From Leucosporidium creatinivorum (lineage: Eukaryota > Basidiomycota > Microbotryomycetes > Leucosporidiales > Leucosporidiaceae), in assembly GCA_001600635.1 (NCBI GenBank), contig BCKL01000040.1, positions 62,001-126,000 of the forward strand: DNA of 64,000 nucleotides. The letters run 5' to 3'. Under the pieces are notes generated by a model. The model made no database searches and was not told the origin of the DNA. It was given only the letters and a program-made list of their open reading frames with translations. Below, piece by piece: positions 34,040 through 45,718 of the stretch. Within the stretch, counting starts at the first letter, position 1. Each line of letters opens with the position of its first letter. The translations under genes were made by a program, and so were the position numbers.

Positions 34040-34399
34040 GCAAGCAGAGGCAGCGTCCTGGAAGGAGAAGTCACCTTTGACAAGTGTGTGCAGTCTGAAG
34101 GCCGAATGAAAGACGCTCACTCGACAGCACGCCCTCCCTCCTGCGAGGTTCGGCGATGGCATCTCGAGCGCTGAGCTCGAGCTTTAGGCGACCTGGAGCG
34201 CCGAGAACACCCTGAGAAGACATTTACATTATGATCGGCTTGGCTCGATGCTCCATAAGCAACCTTGATACCCTCTCTTCCCGCCTCAGGCTGACGCTCG
34301 ACCGCTTGCGCTCTCAACTTCCAGGTTTTCCTATCAGCGTTGCCCAACCTCTTCGAGCTTTCGACAAATTCGGTGGAAGACTGCTCGTCAACTACAGCT
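34040..34399. other. Intergenic between two F-box family members
   Basis: About 360 bp, with no coding feature recognised. A possible 5' UTR intron with a CTGAC branch lies near 34290. The region must carry the promoter of the gene at 34400. Confidence 0.35.
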
Positions 34400-35679
34400 A
34401 TGCCCGACATTCAGCCGCCATCGTCCTTTACCCACCAGCTCGACCACCTATCCCTCCAACCCGGCTCCGAGAGCCCACGTCTCTGCGTCGACGTCGTGCA
34501 TCTGGTCCTGCAAGCTGCCTGCCCTGCTGTCAAGAAGCAGGAAAAGTACATCATTGCCGCCCAGGAGGCTTATCGACTGCTCTGCTCCACCGCCCTCGTC
34601 TGCTCGGCGTGGAGACGACCAGCGCAATCGCTTCTCTGGCGTCACGCATACTTGCAGTCGGCCGGTCGAGCCGCCGCCTTCAAGCGAGTTGTTCATCTGT
34701 ATCCGACCGTCTCTATGCGCTCTGAGGACTGGCCGGAGCGGCCGGGACCGGTGATCGGGGGCTTCGAAGGGAGGCTGGTGCAGGAAGTGCTGGACTCCAG
34801 CTTAGATGGATGTTTGAGGTCGCTAGCGCTGGTGGGAGTGAGCGGCTTGGATCTCCAAGCCTTGATCGACTCGCCAAAGCTACATGGTGCGTTGGTTAAT
34901 GCCCGTAACGGCCAGACGGAAGCTGACCACTTCGCCGAGCAGGGTTCAAGAGGCTGTCGCTGGATTACGAGATCGGCTACAAACCTGCGTCACCTCTGGC
35001 AGCTAGCTATACCACACCGACATTCACCCTCGACTATCTATACCTTCGCCACCCAATGAGCCGCGCTCGATTTTCGGCGCCGATTCCTGGCCCCCAACTC
35101 GCCGCCCTTCTCTCCGCCGTCACCAATCGACTGGTGCTCTCCAGGTCGGTGTTCAGTCATCTTGACACTACAGCCTCACATGAGCTCCCCATCTGCCCAC
35201 TCCCACCCCTCCGCTCCCTGCGAGTGATTAAGGTAAAGTGGCCCTCGGCACTCGATCCTCTTGTGCCCCTCCTCGCCCGAGGCGCTTCTCTCCCCCGTCT
35301 CGAGATCCCATACCTTCCGTCAAAGCTTCTAGAGCGATATCCACTCCCTATAACGCACCTCAAGGTGTTTAACGGATACTCATCGGCGGTCTTCGACGTT
35401 GAGATCTTCATCGAGCTGCGCCGAGGCGGCGTGAAGGCTATGGACGGGCTTGAGACGGTTGAGATAACGATGAATGAAGGAGAAGACGAGAGGCGGGACT
35501 TCTTGTTGTGTGAGTTGGAGAGAGTAGGGATCGCCATGCAGGTCACTTGGCAAAAGGTAAGCCTTCGCCGAGCCCCTCCGAACATGCGCCTCGAGCTGAT
35601 CGCTGGCTCTCCTTGCCAGCCTCGTCAGCTACCAAAAGGGTTAGTGCTGTATAGCTCAGATGAAGATGATGATTACTAG
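34400..35679 (+). CDS. Divergent F-box family member, copy 3
   Basis: Exons 34400-34886 and 34943-35679, 407 residues. The N-terminal block of the other copies is missing; instead the protein starts MPDIQPPSSFTHQLDHLSLQ. An F-box-like region is visible: CVDVVHLVLQAACPAVKKQE and then LCSTALVCSAWRRPAQSLLW, matching the LVCSxWRxxAQxxLW pattern of the family. The phase-1 intron lies at the equivalent place. The C-terminal half has LRR-like segments (PPLRSLRVIKVKWPSALDPL, LPITHLKVFNGYSSAV, GLETVEITMNEGED). It ends in an acidic SSDEDDDY. No breaks were seen, so it may well be functional as a substrate receptor, but the partner is unknown. Confidence 0.7.
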
Positions 35680-35752
35680 TGCCTTGAAAATGCCACGCCT
35701 GCTTATTACGTTCAGCTTCCTATCGCCGAACCGCCTCGTTCCGGCATCTAGC

Positions 35753-38392
35753 TCACTCCCTCATGACCCCCTCCAACACCTCCTTGACTACCCGCCAATC
35801 CCTGTCCCCGTACCCCTCTCCGCCCTCACCCGGCACCTCAGTCCTCCAATTACTCACCGCCAACCTCACCGCTCCTCTCCCCCTCCAAACCGTACCCGTG
35901 ACGAACATCTTCCTACTGCCATTGATCTCTTTGACCAGCTGCTTTGATCCATCGGCGCCTTGGAACCGAGAAGGAGAGGAGGAGGAAGGAGCGAAGAGGA
36001 CAATGTTCATTTGGCGGTAGGAAGGGGCTTCGGCGGCCGAGGGGAGGAGGACGTCGTAGGAGGGGTGGGAGCGGAGGAAGGAGGAGATATGCGAGGCGAA
36101 AGCAACGTTGCGGGAGAAGAGGTCGATGTAGCCTGCTCGTCCGAGTTGTAGGAGAGAAGCGAGAAGTGGAAGGGCTCGGCTGTGGTTTGATGGCGGGCGG
36201 TCAGCTCGGCGCGAGGAGGCGAGGAAGAGGGCAGCAAGTAACGTACAAGCGAGAGGAGTTTTCAATTCCCATGAATAGAGGGCTTGGGATGTTGCGATAC
36301 TCCTCCAGCGCAGGGAACTGTGCGGTGCCCTCACTCGCCGAAGCGGTGAGGTAGGCGGGCGCCTGACCACCGGGACCGCAGAGCGAGTAGAGACCGCTAC
36401 CGCGCGAGAAGAAGAGACCACAGTCGTAGGGAACATTTCTGTTGGAGCGTTGAAGGCGTCAGTCGGAGCTCCAGTGCGCGGCGCGGTGGAGAGGGGGAAA
36501 GATAAGACCCACAGCCCTGCGGAGCCAAGAGGAAGGTCAGCTACAGCTCGGACACTTGTGAGCAATATTCGAGAGCAAGGACGAACACTTGTGAGCATCC
36601 GACGTGATGCTATCACCGAGCGCAAGATCGCCGGCGAGGTGCGCGAACTCGGGAAGGAGGGTAGCGAAGGCGCCGAAGGCTGTCAGTCGTGGTAGATTGA
36701 TCGTGCGTAGTAGGCGAGAAAGGTGCAAGGCGTATGCAGAGTCGTGGAGAGCGAGAGGGGGACATGGTCAGCTTCCTCTCGCTGGAGACGGCGAGTTAGA
36801 GAGCGAGAGGACCAACCGCCGTCAATGTGCAGCCAGGCTCCGTATTGGTCACAGAGCTCGCGGATACGAGAGTGGTTGGAGGTCCAGCCGCTGTTGAGGT
36901 TGGGGTAGTCGGCGAAGAAGGAGGGAAGGGAACGGATCAGCTCGGCGCGGCGATGATGTACGGCTCCCTCGGCTGAGAAATGTAGCAGAATCGAGCACAG
37001 CGCGTCGATGAGAGCACCATAACGTACCCAGTATTAACTTCCCCCGCACTAGTAACCACGGCACTCCCCCTCCCCTCCCCCCAATTCGTCTTCAACCTGC
37101 TCTCCAACTCCTGCATCCTGAAATCGCACGGCATGGCACTCTCCACATCCCCCAAATCAACCACACCCTTCCTCCCAATCCCCACTATAGCAGCCGCTTT
37201 CTTCACACTAGCATGGGGGACAGCACACAGTACTTGCACCTCTACGCCGCCGAGCCCATCTTCGGGGACGGACCAGCCTTCGTGCCCCTGGGTGGACTTG
37301 ATCCGGGAGACGACAAAATCGCGACCGAGGGATAGACCGAGGATGTTGGAGGCTGTGGCGCCTGTTGTTAGGGTGTTTTGGGTGAAGATGGTGGGCGGGA
37401 GGGAGAGGAGGGAGAGCAGGTGGGTGAGGACGAGGGGCGTGAGCGAGGAGGTGAGGGTGTCTTCCTGTTGTCGTGAGGAAGCGAGAGGATGATTGTCAGC
37501 GCTCGGATCTCTGTCGAGTGAGAGAACGAAGGAGTGACTAGCGAGCAGACCTCGGCGCTCTTCCTTCCTTCCACCTCGAGCTCTGAGAGAGACGACCGAA
37601 GCTCACCAAATTATGCACTTGAACGTTCGGGTCGTAGCTCGTGACTAGCTGATCCGCCAGCTGAGCGGCGGGAAGCACTCCGCCTGTGACGAGACCGTAC
37701 CAGCGAGGACCTGCGCCGAGCAGATGGCAGCGCCGAGCGGGAGTTCGGGCGAAAGTTGAAGGTGGGAGAGGCGCGGGGATGAGGACAGGGTTTGACGGTC
37801 AAAAAAGTAAAACAGGTCAGCTTGTTTTCAGCGCGAGAAGGGCACGACTGAAGCCCAGGAAGCGGAGAGGAAGCAGCGCCGCAAGGGGCGCCGAGCAGAC
37901 TCACCTGCTTGTCCACCAGCTAGAGCAGGCGCGATGGTGTTGAGTAGTAGGTCGGTGACGGCTGCGATGTATCAGATCATGGTGGGAATGGTGGAGAGGG
38001 AAGGAGAGATCAAGTTAGCCCGCCGGCTCGGAGCGATTTGGCCGCCGAGTCGAGGGCCGAGCTGGCGCCCGACCTGCTGGACGATAGCTTCTCGTACAGC
38101 AGGAGCTGAGAGAGGTATAATGTACGCACCTTCCACGCCCATTCCCTCCTCCAGCAACTCCTTGGGAATAGTCTCAAACGCGCGATTAACCAACTCGGCC
38201 GTCGAAGTCGTCTCGAGCTCCGTCGGGTCGGCTACATGGAGAGCTGTAGCGCGAGCAGAGATGTGCTCGTTGATTTTGGTGAGCGATGCCAGGAAGGCGG
38301 CGTGAGAAGCTGTTGTAGAGCAGCAGAGATTAGCGAGCGGGACGAGAAGCGGAGCGCGGGCACGTACCTTCTGAGCTGCGGGAGGGCGGCAT
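35753..38392 (-). CDS. Group II PLP-dependent decarboxylase
   Basis: Nine exons: 38392-38368, 38309-38130, 37961-37905, 37710-37607, 37464-37028, 36890-36817, 36679-36589, 36438-36247, 36179-35753; 528 residues. The family order is complete: PRWYGLVTGGVLPAAQLADQ, TTGATASNILGLSLGRDFVV, CAVPHASVKKAAAIVGIGRK (PLP-stacking His), SAGEVNTGGW, HIDGAFGAFA (PLP-pyridine Asp) and the Schiff-base lysine in DSITSDAHK, followed by NVPYDCGLFFSR. Relatives usually have two more residues (WL) between that Lys and NVPYD; here they appear absent or on an exon too small for me to place. The family decarboxylates aromatic or acidic amino acids; the substrate is not clear. Exon 1 codes for only eight residues plus one base. 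Confidence 0.88.
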
Positions 38393-38609
38393 GTAGGGCG
38401 GTAGGGCGGTAGCTTGAAGCGCTGTAGCCGATTCGATTATCGAGGCAAGTCCAGGCAGGAAGGCAACCCTTCAAATTCGACTTCTCGGCCTTTACAGCTC
38501 CAAAGCGGCCCGCTGCTCTCTCGCTCCTTCGCTCATCTCGCTGTTGCCTACGGACCTACATCGCCTCGCTCGGAAACTGTAGCCGATCAGATCCGGCTAT
38601 TGTCTAGCC

Positions 38610-41600
38610 ATGTACGTGTCGCTCCCAGCTCGGATCTGTACCTTAAACTCACTCTTAACTGCTCGCTCAACAGGGAGTATCTAAGCAGCGCCCTCTCTAC
38701 CGCCGCTTCCCTCGCTTCTCGTTCCGCTTTATCATCGTCCTACACAGCAGCACCTAGCTCTCAACATGCTCCCCTACAGATTGGGGTCTGGCGCGTAGAG
38801 CGAGCGACGCACAACTCGAATGGCAAGCAGGTGTCGATTTGGTCCGCCGAGAAGGCTGGTTTGGTACAGAATTCGAGCAGTGGGAGTAGAGGGAGGGATA
38901 ATGGTGCTAGTAAGAGGTTGGACAAGGCGGTAGAAGTGCTCAAGAAGGAGGTGAGTTCAAGCGCTTCAAGCTGGGGCTGGGATCGGATGAGCTGGCTGTT
39001 GATGGAGCAGCGGCGGTGGTGAAGGGCTACAGATGAGCTACGGAGCAGGTGGAGCTTGCGCTGTAGCTGCCTGTGCTGCTCGCTCTTCCGAGTGCTGCTA
39101 GCTCGCAGGCGAACCCGGCGCGACACGCGACCGAGCAGGGGGCTTCGCCTGGCTCTCTACGGGGTGGTCTGTACTCGAGCAGAGGACCGGCTACACTCAG
39201 TTGATAAGCGTGTCGCAACGCTGCTGCTCTGTACCTTCTAGCGCTCCTCTCGCAACCCTGGCCGCCCCGCCCGACCGCCGACCGCCGACCCCTCACTCAA
39301 CTCACCCGCTTCATGTCACTACAGGCCTCCTCCCTCTCCCGACTACGGCATCCCTGCATCCTCGAAATGGCAGAACCAATGGAGGAGACTCGGTATCTCC
39401 CCCTCGCTTCTCTCCCGCCTCACCCGTCTTCGCCGAGCCTCGCTAATCACTTTGCCACCCCAGATCCACCATCACATTCGCCACCGAACCCATCACCTCC
39501 TCCCTCCGCTCCGCCATCAACGCTTCGGCTTCTTCATCCCGCAACGGACGACGACCAAGTGGAGTGGAGGCGGAGAATGACCTCGAGCTGGACGAGGTGG
39601 AGATTCAGAAGGGGTTGAGTCAGTTGGCCAAGGGATTGCAGTTCTTGCACGAGAGCGCCAAGCTTGTGCATGGGAATTTGACGCCCGAGGCGGTGGTCAT
39701 CAACGCCAAGGTAAGTCTCTCGCTCTCACCTCCTCGCCCTCCCTCCTCTCTCCTTCTCTCGCTCGGACTCGCCTTCGTCTCGGAGCTCCCTTCCAACTCG
39801 TCGAGCCTTGACTGACACGCAACTGCAAACAGGGCGACTGGAAGCTCTCCGCTTTCGGCCTCTCGACCTACCTCTTTGACCCCGTCACCGGCGTGCCCGC
39901 CAAATGGCACTTCTTAGAGTACGATCATAGCTTACCGAGTAGCCTGCAGAGGGATTTGGATTATGTCGGTGAGTTCTCCTTCTCGCTTTGACTGCCATCC
40001 TCAATTCTCGGCTGAGGAGCCTTGTGCGAGCGATAGTGCAGCAGCTAACGTGTCTCTCCCACCGCAATAGCCCCCGAATACCTCCTCGACGAATCCGCCC
40101 CCTCCCCCTCAAACGACATGTACTCCCTAGGCCTCCTGCTCCACTCCCTTCACCTCCCTCCCTCCCCTCCATTCACGCACCACAACTCGCTCTCCTCCGC
40201 TCGGCAGACACTCGAATCCTCCCTCGGCCGGCCGCTGCCCCAATGGCGAAAACTACCTACAGAAACGCAGGAGGTGCTCAGTGGCTTGGTGAATAGGTTC
40301 CCGAGTCGGAGGTTGAGCGCGAGGGAGTTTGAAGGGCATGCGTACTTTCAGAGTGTGCTGGTGGGGACGTTGAATTTTCTGAGTAGGGAGAGCTTTAATG
40401 CGCAGACGGTGGAGGCGCAGACGGGGTTTTTGAAGGGGCTGCTGCAGGTGAGTCGGTTCTCCGCCCTCTTCCCTCGGCGCTGAGCTGACCATCGTCTCTT
40501 CTCCTTTCCCCCTCTTCGCGCATCCCTTGCTTTCGCCTCAATCTCGCTGTCTTCACCGCATCGCCGATCTCTCTTGCCTCTCTCATCACCACGCTTGCAC
40601 AGGTCCTCCCTCGCTTCTCGACGAAAGTCAACCGCCGAAAAGTCCTTCCCTCCCTACTCGAAGAGACGCGGAAGCCCGGCTTGGTCCCCTTCCTACTACC
40701 CAATATCCTCTACATCGCCGGCGGAATGGACGCTGTCAGTTGTCCATGCTTTTCCTGCGCCAGCATAGCAGCTAATTCTCAACGCCCTCGCGCCGAGCAG
40801 GACTCGTTCCGCACCCAAGTCTTGCCGTCTCTCAAGCCTCTGTTCACGATCAAGGAGCCGCCACAAGCCGTCATCTCGCTGCTGGACAATTTGAAGCTCT
40901 TTGTCGAGAAGTGCGAGCCGGGCGTGTTTAGGGAAGGTGAGTTTCGGCGTTCGCTTGCTCCTTGAGAAGGCGAGGGTCTAGGGATGAGCGATGGATGACG
41001 AAGGGCAAGCGAAAGCTGACTCCCTGCTCGACTGTTCAAACAGAGGTCATGCCCCTCATCTACGCCGCTCTTGAATCTGACAATCCAGTCGTCCTGGAAC
41101 GGGCGTTGAAGGTCGTTCCGGGCCTCAGCGAGACGCTGGACTACACGGTACGTCTATTATGCTCGCATTCAGATAGCTGAAGACGATGAGGTGGCACGAG
41201 AGGAACCAGGGCAATAATTGATCTCCTCCGTCCTCGGCGCCGAGCAGACTGTCAAGCAGACCCTCTTCCCCAAAATCACCACCGTTTTCACCAAGACGAC
41301 GATGCTGAGCGTAAAGGTCAAGTGAGTGGCTCACTGCACTCCTCGCTTTGTCTGGCCGCTGATCCTCCCTCCCTTTCCCTCTTCGCATCTTCGCCCCTTC
41401 GCCCCATACCCCTTGCAGCACCCTCATCTGCTTCCACTCGATGATCACCACCCTCGACAAGTTCACCCTCACCGAGAAGCTGGTCCCGCTGCTTGCTAAG
41501 ATCAAGACCAAGGAGCCTTCGGTCATGATTGCTACTTTGGCGTGAGTCGTGTGGCTTCGAATCGGCGCCGAGTCGCGAATCGTCGTTCACGTTCAGAGAG

Positions 41601-42867
41601 CACGCGCTGACGATTAGTGGATCTTGTGCAGTGTGCACGAGGCGATGGGAGGTAAGGTCGAGATTGAGGCTAGTGAGTTCATCATCTCTTCGCCGTCTTT
41701 CGCTCTCGTCGAGCAGCTCGCTAATATCTCCTCTCCGCTTATAACAGTCGCCACGCTCATCCTCCCGCAACTGTGGGCCATGTCGATGGGTCCTCTTCTG
41801 AACGCCGGTCAATTCGCCAAGGTCCGCCATTCCCTCGTCTCACCCCGTCCCTCTCCCTCGCTGACCTCGCCTTCAAACAGTTCATGTCCGTCATCAAGCG
41901 CCTCGGCACTCGCGTCGAAGAGGAGCACTCTCGCCAACTCGGCGAGCTGCGACGGCTGGAGGAGAGCTCGGCGGGTAATGGAGCGAACGGAGGAGAGGTG
42001 ATGGACTTTGAGAGTCTGGTTCGAGGAGGCGGGTTGGGGTTGAATGGTGCGGGTGCTAAGAAGGTGCCGAATGATATGTGGGGGGATGAAAGTCCGAGGG
42101 TGAGTCTCGAGCATCTTTCCGCGCGAGGAGAAACCGAGGGGCTGACCTTCCTCGCCGAGTAGTCCCTCACGCCCAACGCGGCCTTCTCACCGCCCATCAC
42201 TCCTTCACTCTCGCCGAACCCTCCTTCCACCTTCTCCCCTTCTCCAGCTTTCCACAACCCACCACTACAGCGACCCAACCCTTCATCTCGCCTCTCTACT
42301 TCCACCTCCTCCGCACGCCAGCTCGGTGCTCGAACAGTCCCCTCGACCGCCTTCAACTCGACCGCCTTTTCCCTACCGACGCCGGTATCACCACCACTAC
42401 CAGCTCTCCCACCACCAGGCCAACAATCGCCTTCCTTCCCCTCCTCATTCCCCGTCGCGGTCGCCTCACCTCCTCCACCACCAGCATCAACAGCAGGCCT
42501 GCGGAACTTCGCTGCGCTCCAGCCTTCGCGACCAGCGCTTGGCTCGCCGGTGCAGAGCTCGGCGTCGGTGGCGAGCGCCCCTGCAAGCAGCAGCAGCTAC
42601 AACACCGGCCGACCGAACTACGATCTAGGCTCTTCCTCCGCCGCTCCTTCATCCATCTTCACCTCCCCTCCCCCATCCCAAGCGCAAGCAGCACGGCCAG
42701 CACAGCCGAGCTGGAACGTCCTCCCTCCCGTGTCGTCGCCCGCTCCCTCGCCCTCAATGCCACCGGGCTTCGCGGCGGGAGGAGTGCTGCAGCCGAAGGT
42801 CTTGGCGCCGAAAAAGGTCGAGGGACAGAATTTTGGGGCGTGGAAGGATTTTGATCCGCTCGGCTGA
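38610..42867 (+). CDS. SCY1: SCY1-like pseudokinase (SCYL2/Scy1 family)
   Basis: Exons 38610-38611, 38674-38950, 39325-39392, 39464-39710, 39833-39968, 40071-40447, 40603-40734, 40801-40936, 41044-41147, 41248-41321, 41419-41541, 41632-41672, 41748-41821, 41881-42099, 42163-42867; 904 residues. Kinase-like landmarks are degenerate: LRHPCILEMAEPMEETR, HGN (LVHGNLTPEAVVINAK) instead of HRD, and SAF (WKLSAFGLSTY) instead of DFG, as in all SCY1 proteins. HEAT-like repeats follow (LPSLLEETRKPGLVPFLLPN, VLERALKVVPGLSETLDYT, LILPQLWAMSMGPLLNAGQF), then a Ser/Pro-rich tail ending AWKDFDPLG. These proteins act in clathrin and Golgi-endosome traffic. The only good start puts AT in exon 1 and G in exon 2, so the initiator codon is split by intron 1. 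Confidence 0.9.
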
Positions 42868-43171
42868 GGAGGCGGGGCCGAAAGAGATGGAGAGGTCGGC
42901 AAGGCAGAGAAGCGGATGGGTGTCGGGCAAGTCTTGAGTATAGAATTGAAAGGAGATGTTCGACCTTTCTACCTACTCGCTAAGAGACCAGTGCGAGAGC
43001 TTCGCAAAGCGAGCAAACGCCGAGTCCGAGCCAGGCCAGCTTGCCGCTCGCTGCTGGCGCCGCTCGCTTCTCGCTTCTGAGACAAGACAGCGGCCAGCCG
43101 TGGAAGATAGCTATGAGTCTGGTATAACATGCGAACGGTATCTAAAGACTTCGTGCCCTCTAATGTCAAGC
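42868..43171. other. Convergent intergenic region
   Basis: About 300 bp between the SCY1 stop and the P450 stop. Should hold both transcript ends. No hairpin or other element was recognised. Confidence 0.4.
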
Positions 43172-45094
43172 TCACGCGCTGCCGGTCCTCCTCGCAACCG
43201 TGTAGGGCGCCTTCATCGCCACCTGTCGGACTCCCATACCGGCTGTGGACAGCGATCATACGTTAACAAGTCCTTAGAGCATCTAGAAGATCGTTAAGAC
43301 TCACCTCGGCCCAACAGCGTCTTCGGCGACACTCCCTTCTTGCCGCCTTTGAAGCGCAGCTCCCGAGTCTCCTTCGGGTTGTAGCGAGTTAAGATCGGCG
43401 AAAATGAGAAGCTGGTGAGAAGCATGATGCTGACGGCCTTGAGCTTGGCCATTGCGAGTTGTCGGCCTTCGCACTGAGCAAAGAGGGAAGAATCGAAGGC
43501 GAGAAGTCAGCGAGTTGTAAGCGAGCAGATCAGCTTTCGAAAGTCAGAGACACACCACCGAGATCCCTCCTCCGAATGCGCGAACCTCTTTCAGCGCCTT
43601 TCTCCTTCCCTCCTCGCCGTCGAACCTCTCTCCATCCCACTCGGCGCTGTCCTCATCCTCCTCGACATCCAGCAGCCTAGTCGCACAGCAGATGATCCTC
43701 GAGTGGTATGGGATAGGAGGGATGGCGTGAGGAGTGTTGTTGAAGACGTAGCCTTCTCGGTCTTTGACCAGGCGGATGGAGAAGGAGGAAGCCGAAAGGC
43801 GAAGAGTTTCGTAGAGGGTGGAGGTGAGGAGGGGGAGAGCGGTCGAAGAGGAGAGGGTGGCGAAGGAGTAGGGCTCGGAAGTGGTGGAGAGGTGGTCGTC
43901 CATCTCTTTGAGGATGGAGGGGAGACGGGGAGTCTGAGTGAGGTAGAGGAGGTGGTGGACGGCGGCGAAGGGAGCGTTCGCTTGCAGTGCCCTGTGGGGG
44001 AAACAAGAGAGTGTTGCAAAGTCAGCTCGGAGCGAGAAGAGGGTCGTCAGCTGCCTGGGGAGGCATATCCGACTCACCAGAACGAGCCGAGCAAAATCTT
44101 GCCCATCTCCTCATCTCCAACCTGAGCGTTCATGCCGATCTCCACGATATCCTTCGTCACTCCCTCTTCGAGTCCCGGAAGTCCAGCTTTGGCCCACTTG
44201 GCGAAATGCTTGATGAGCACGCCCCGAGCCTTTACTCCCTTGTCGAGCTTCGGCCAGAACCTGTGCAGCGAGGCAGGGAGGAGACCGGCGGCGAGTCCAG
44301 AGGCGAGGAGTGGGAAGGAAGCGTCAAAGTCGATGAAGGCCTCCCGAAGCTGAGCGCGAGTGAGGTCCGAGTGGGAGGGAGAGCAGAGCTCGGTGCCGAA
44401 CAGGGCGTCCGAGGCGCCTTCGAAGACCATCTCGTTGACGACGTCTACGAGCTCAATCTCGGCTGAGATTCCCGCCTTGTCCACTCTTTCGGCGAGAGAT
44501 GCTACGCGACCCTCTACGCTGGTAACGAAGCGCTCGAGGGGAGTCGCAAGCTGACCTCGGGCGAGTCCTTTGGCGTGGGCGGGGAAGATCCGCTCTTCGA
44601 CGAAACGAGATGAAAAGATGGCGGGAGAGGTGTTGAAGACGGTGTAGTTCATGTCGTTGCGGATGGGGGACTGTTGTGTCAGAAGCCGGTCAGCGAGTGC
44701 AAACGCCGAGAAGCAACCGAGCGTACAAAAACGAGCGATTTGCTCGGCGTGTTGTAGATGCTCTGGATGGCGGCGCTGTCGGTGACGAGATATTGGCACA
44801 GTGGCCATGGGAGGTAAGTGATGGGGCCATAGCGAGTATGGCAGTCAAGCAGGAAGTTCTCCTCGTCCGTTCCGAGCCTGAGGAGGTACAGTGAGTGGCG
44901 TTCGAGGTGTGATGGGTAGGAGCGACATACCTGTAAGCTGCCAGCATGCTTCCAACGAATGAGGGAAGATATCGAGGGCCGTATGAAGGAACAGCGCTGC
45001 TCGGCGCGCTCGACTTTGAGCGAAGGCTGAGCCAGACTGCAAAAGCCAGGAGAGCCGATCCGATGTACAGAAGTTCTTGCTGAGACCAAGCCAT
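43172..45094 (-). CDS. Cytochrome P450 monooxygenase
   Basis: Exons 45094-44931, 44877-44727, 44670-44078, 43991-43556, 43473-43305, 43242-43172; 527 residues. The N-terminus has a membrane anchor (ELLYIGSALLAFAVWLSL) followed by a Pro/Ser-rich hinge and GPRYLPSFVGSMLAAYR. The haem motif is FGGGISVCEGRQLAMAKLKA with the axial Cys. The K-helix ExxR is in YETLRLSASSFSIRLV. The I-helix region reads GKILLGSFWALQANAPFAAV, lacking the usual A-G-x-D/E-T; a WAxQAN-type helix is known from the CYP7/CYP8 group and its fungal relatives. It would sit in the ER membrane and need a P450 reductase. Substrate unknown. Confidence 0.88.
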
Positions 45095-45718
45095 AGTTTT
45101 GAAGAGAGTGAGCAGACGAGAGAAGGAAAGAGGAAGAGAGGAGGAGGAGGGAAAGGGAGGGAAAGGAGAACAAAGGCAAGGGAGCGAGACAAAGAGCGAG
45201 ACATGCGAGTGTCTTCGAGCTCGGCGAGAAGCTGCTGAAAAGGTGCAGGAAGTTGAAGTGAGTAGGGGTGATACTCTGTCGGGGTCGATTCGCTACAGAA
45301 ACCGCTTTGCAAAGGCAATCCGGCTCTGATGAGATGATGAGGTGCATATCGAGCACTGAAAGTGGCAGGGCGCATCGACTATATCTCATCTTGACGGGCA
45401 GAGCTTCAGCTGATGGCGAACGTCCTCTGCTCGGCTGCGAACTCGAGTGCCGATGCTCGGCGACGGCAAGTTGGGCGCCGAGTTCGAGCTGTAGGCGAGT
45501 CGAAGGGCCAAAGGGACCGTGAAACGATCCTGTATGGGAGTCGATCAATGTAAAGCTTTACCACACTTCATCACCTTCAACACCTCCTCTCCTCCCTCGT
45601 CGCTCGAACCTCTTCCCGCTCGAGCCCTCTCTCGTCTGTTGTCCTCCTCCCACATCTTGCTCGTCTCGCTCTCGCTTACGCCGCTCTCAGCTACAACAAG
45701 CTCACTCGCACTACTAGG
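45095..45718 (+). promoter_or_regulatory. Divergent region: P450 upstream and F-box family 5' flank
   Basis: The last 240 bp match the family 5' flank (tgttgtcctcctcccacatc and the following tcttgctcgtctcgctctcg). The flank is clearly more diverged from its partner at 58662-58920 than the coding parts are. The outer part belongs to the P450 gene. Confidence 0.5.
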
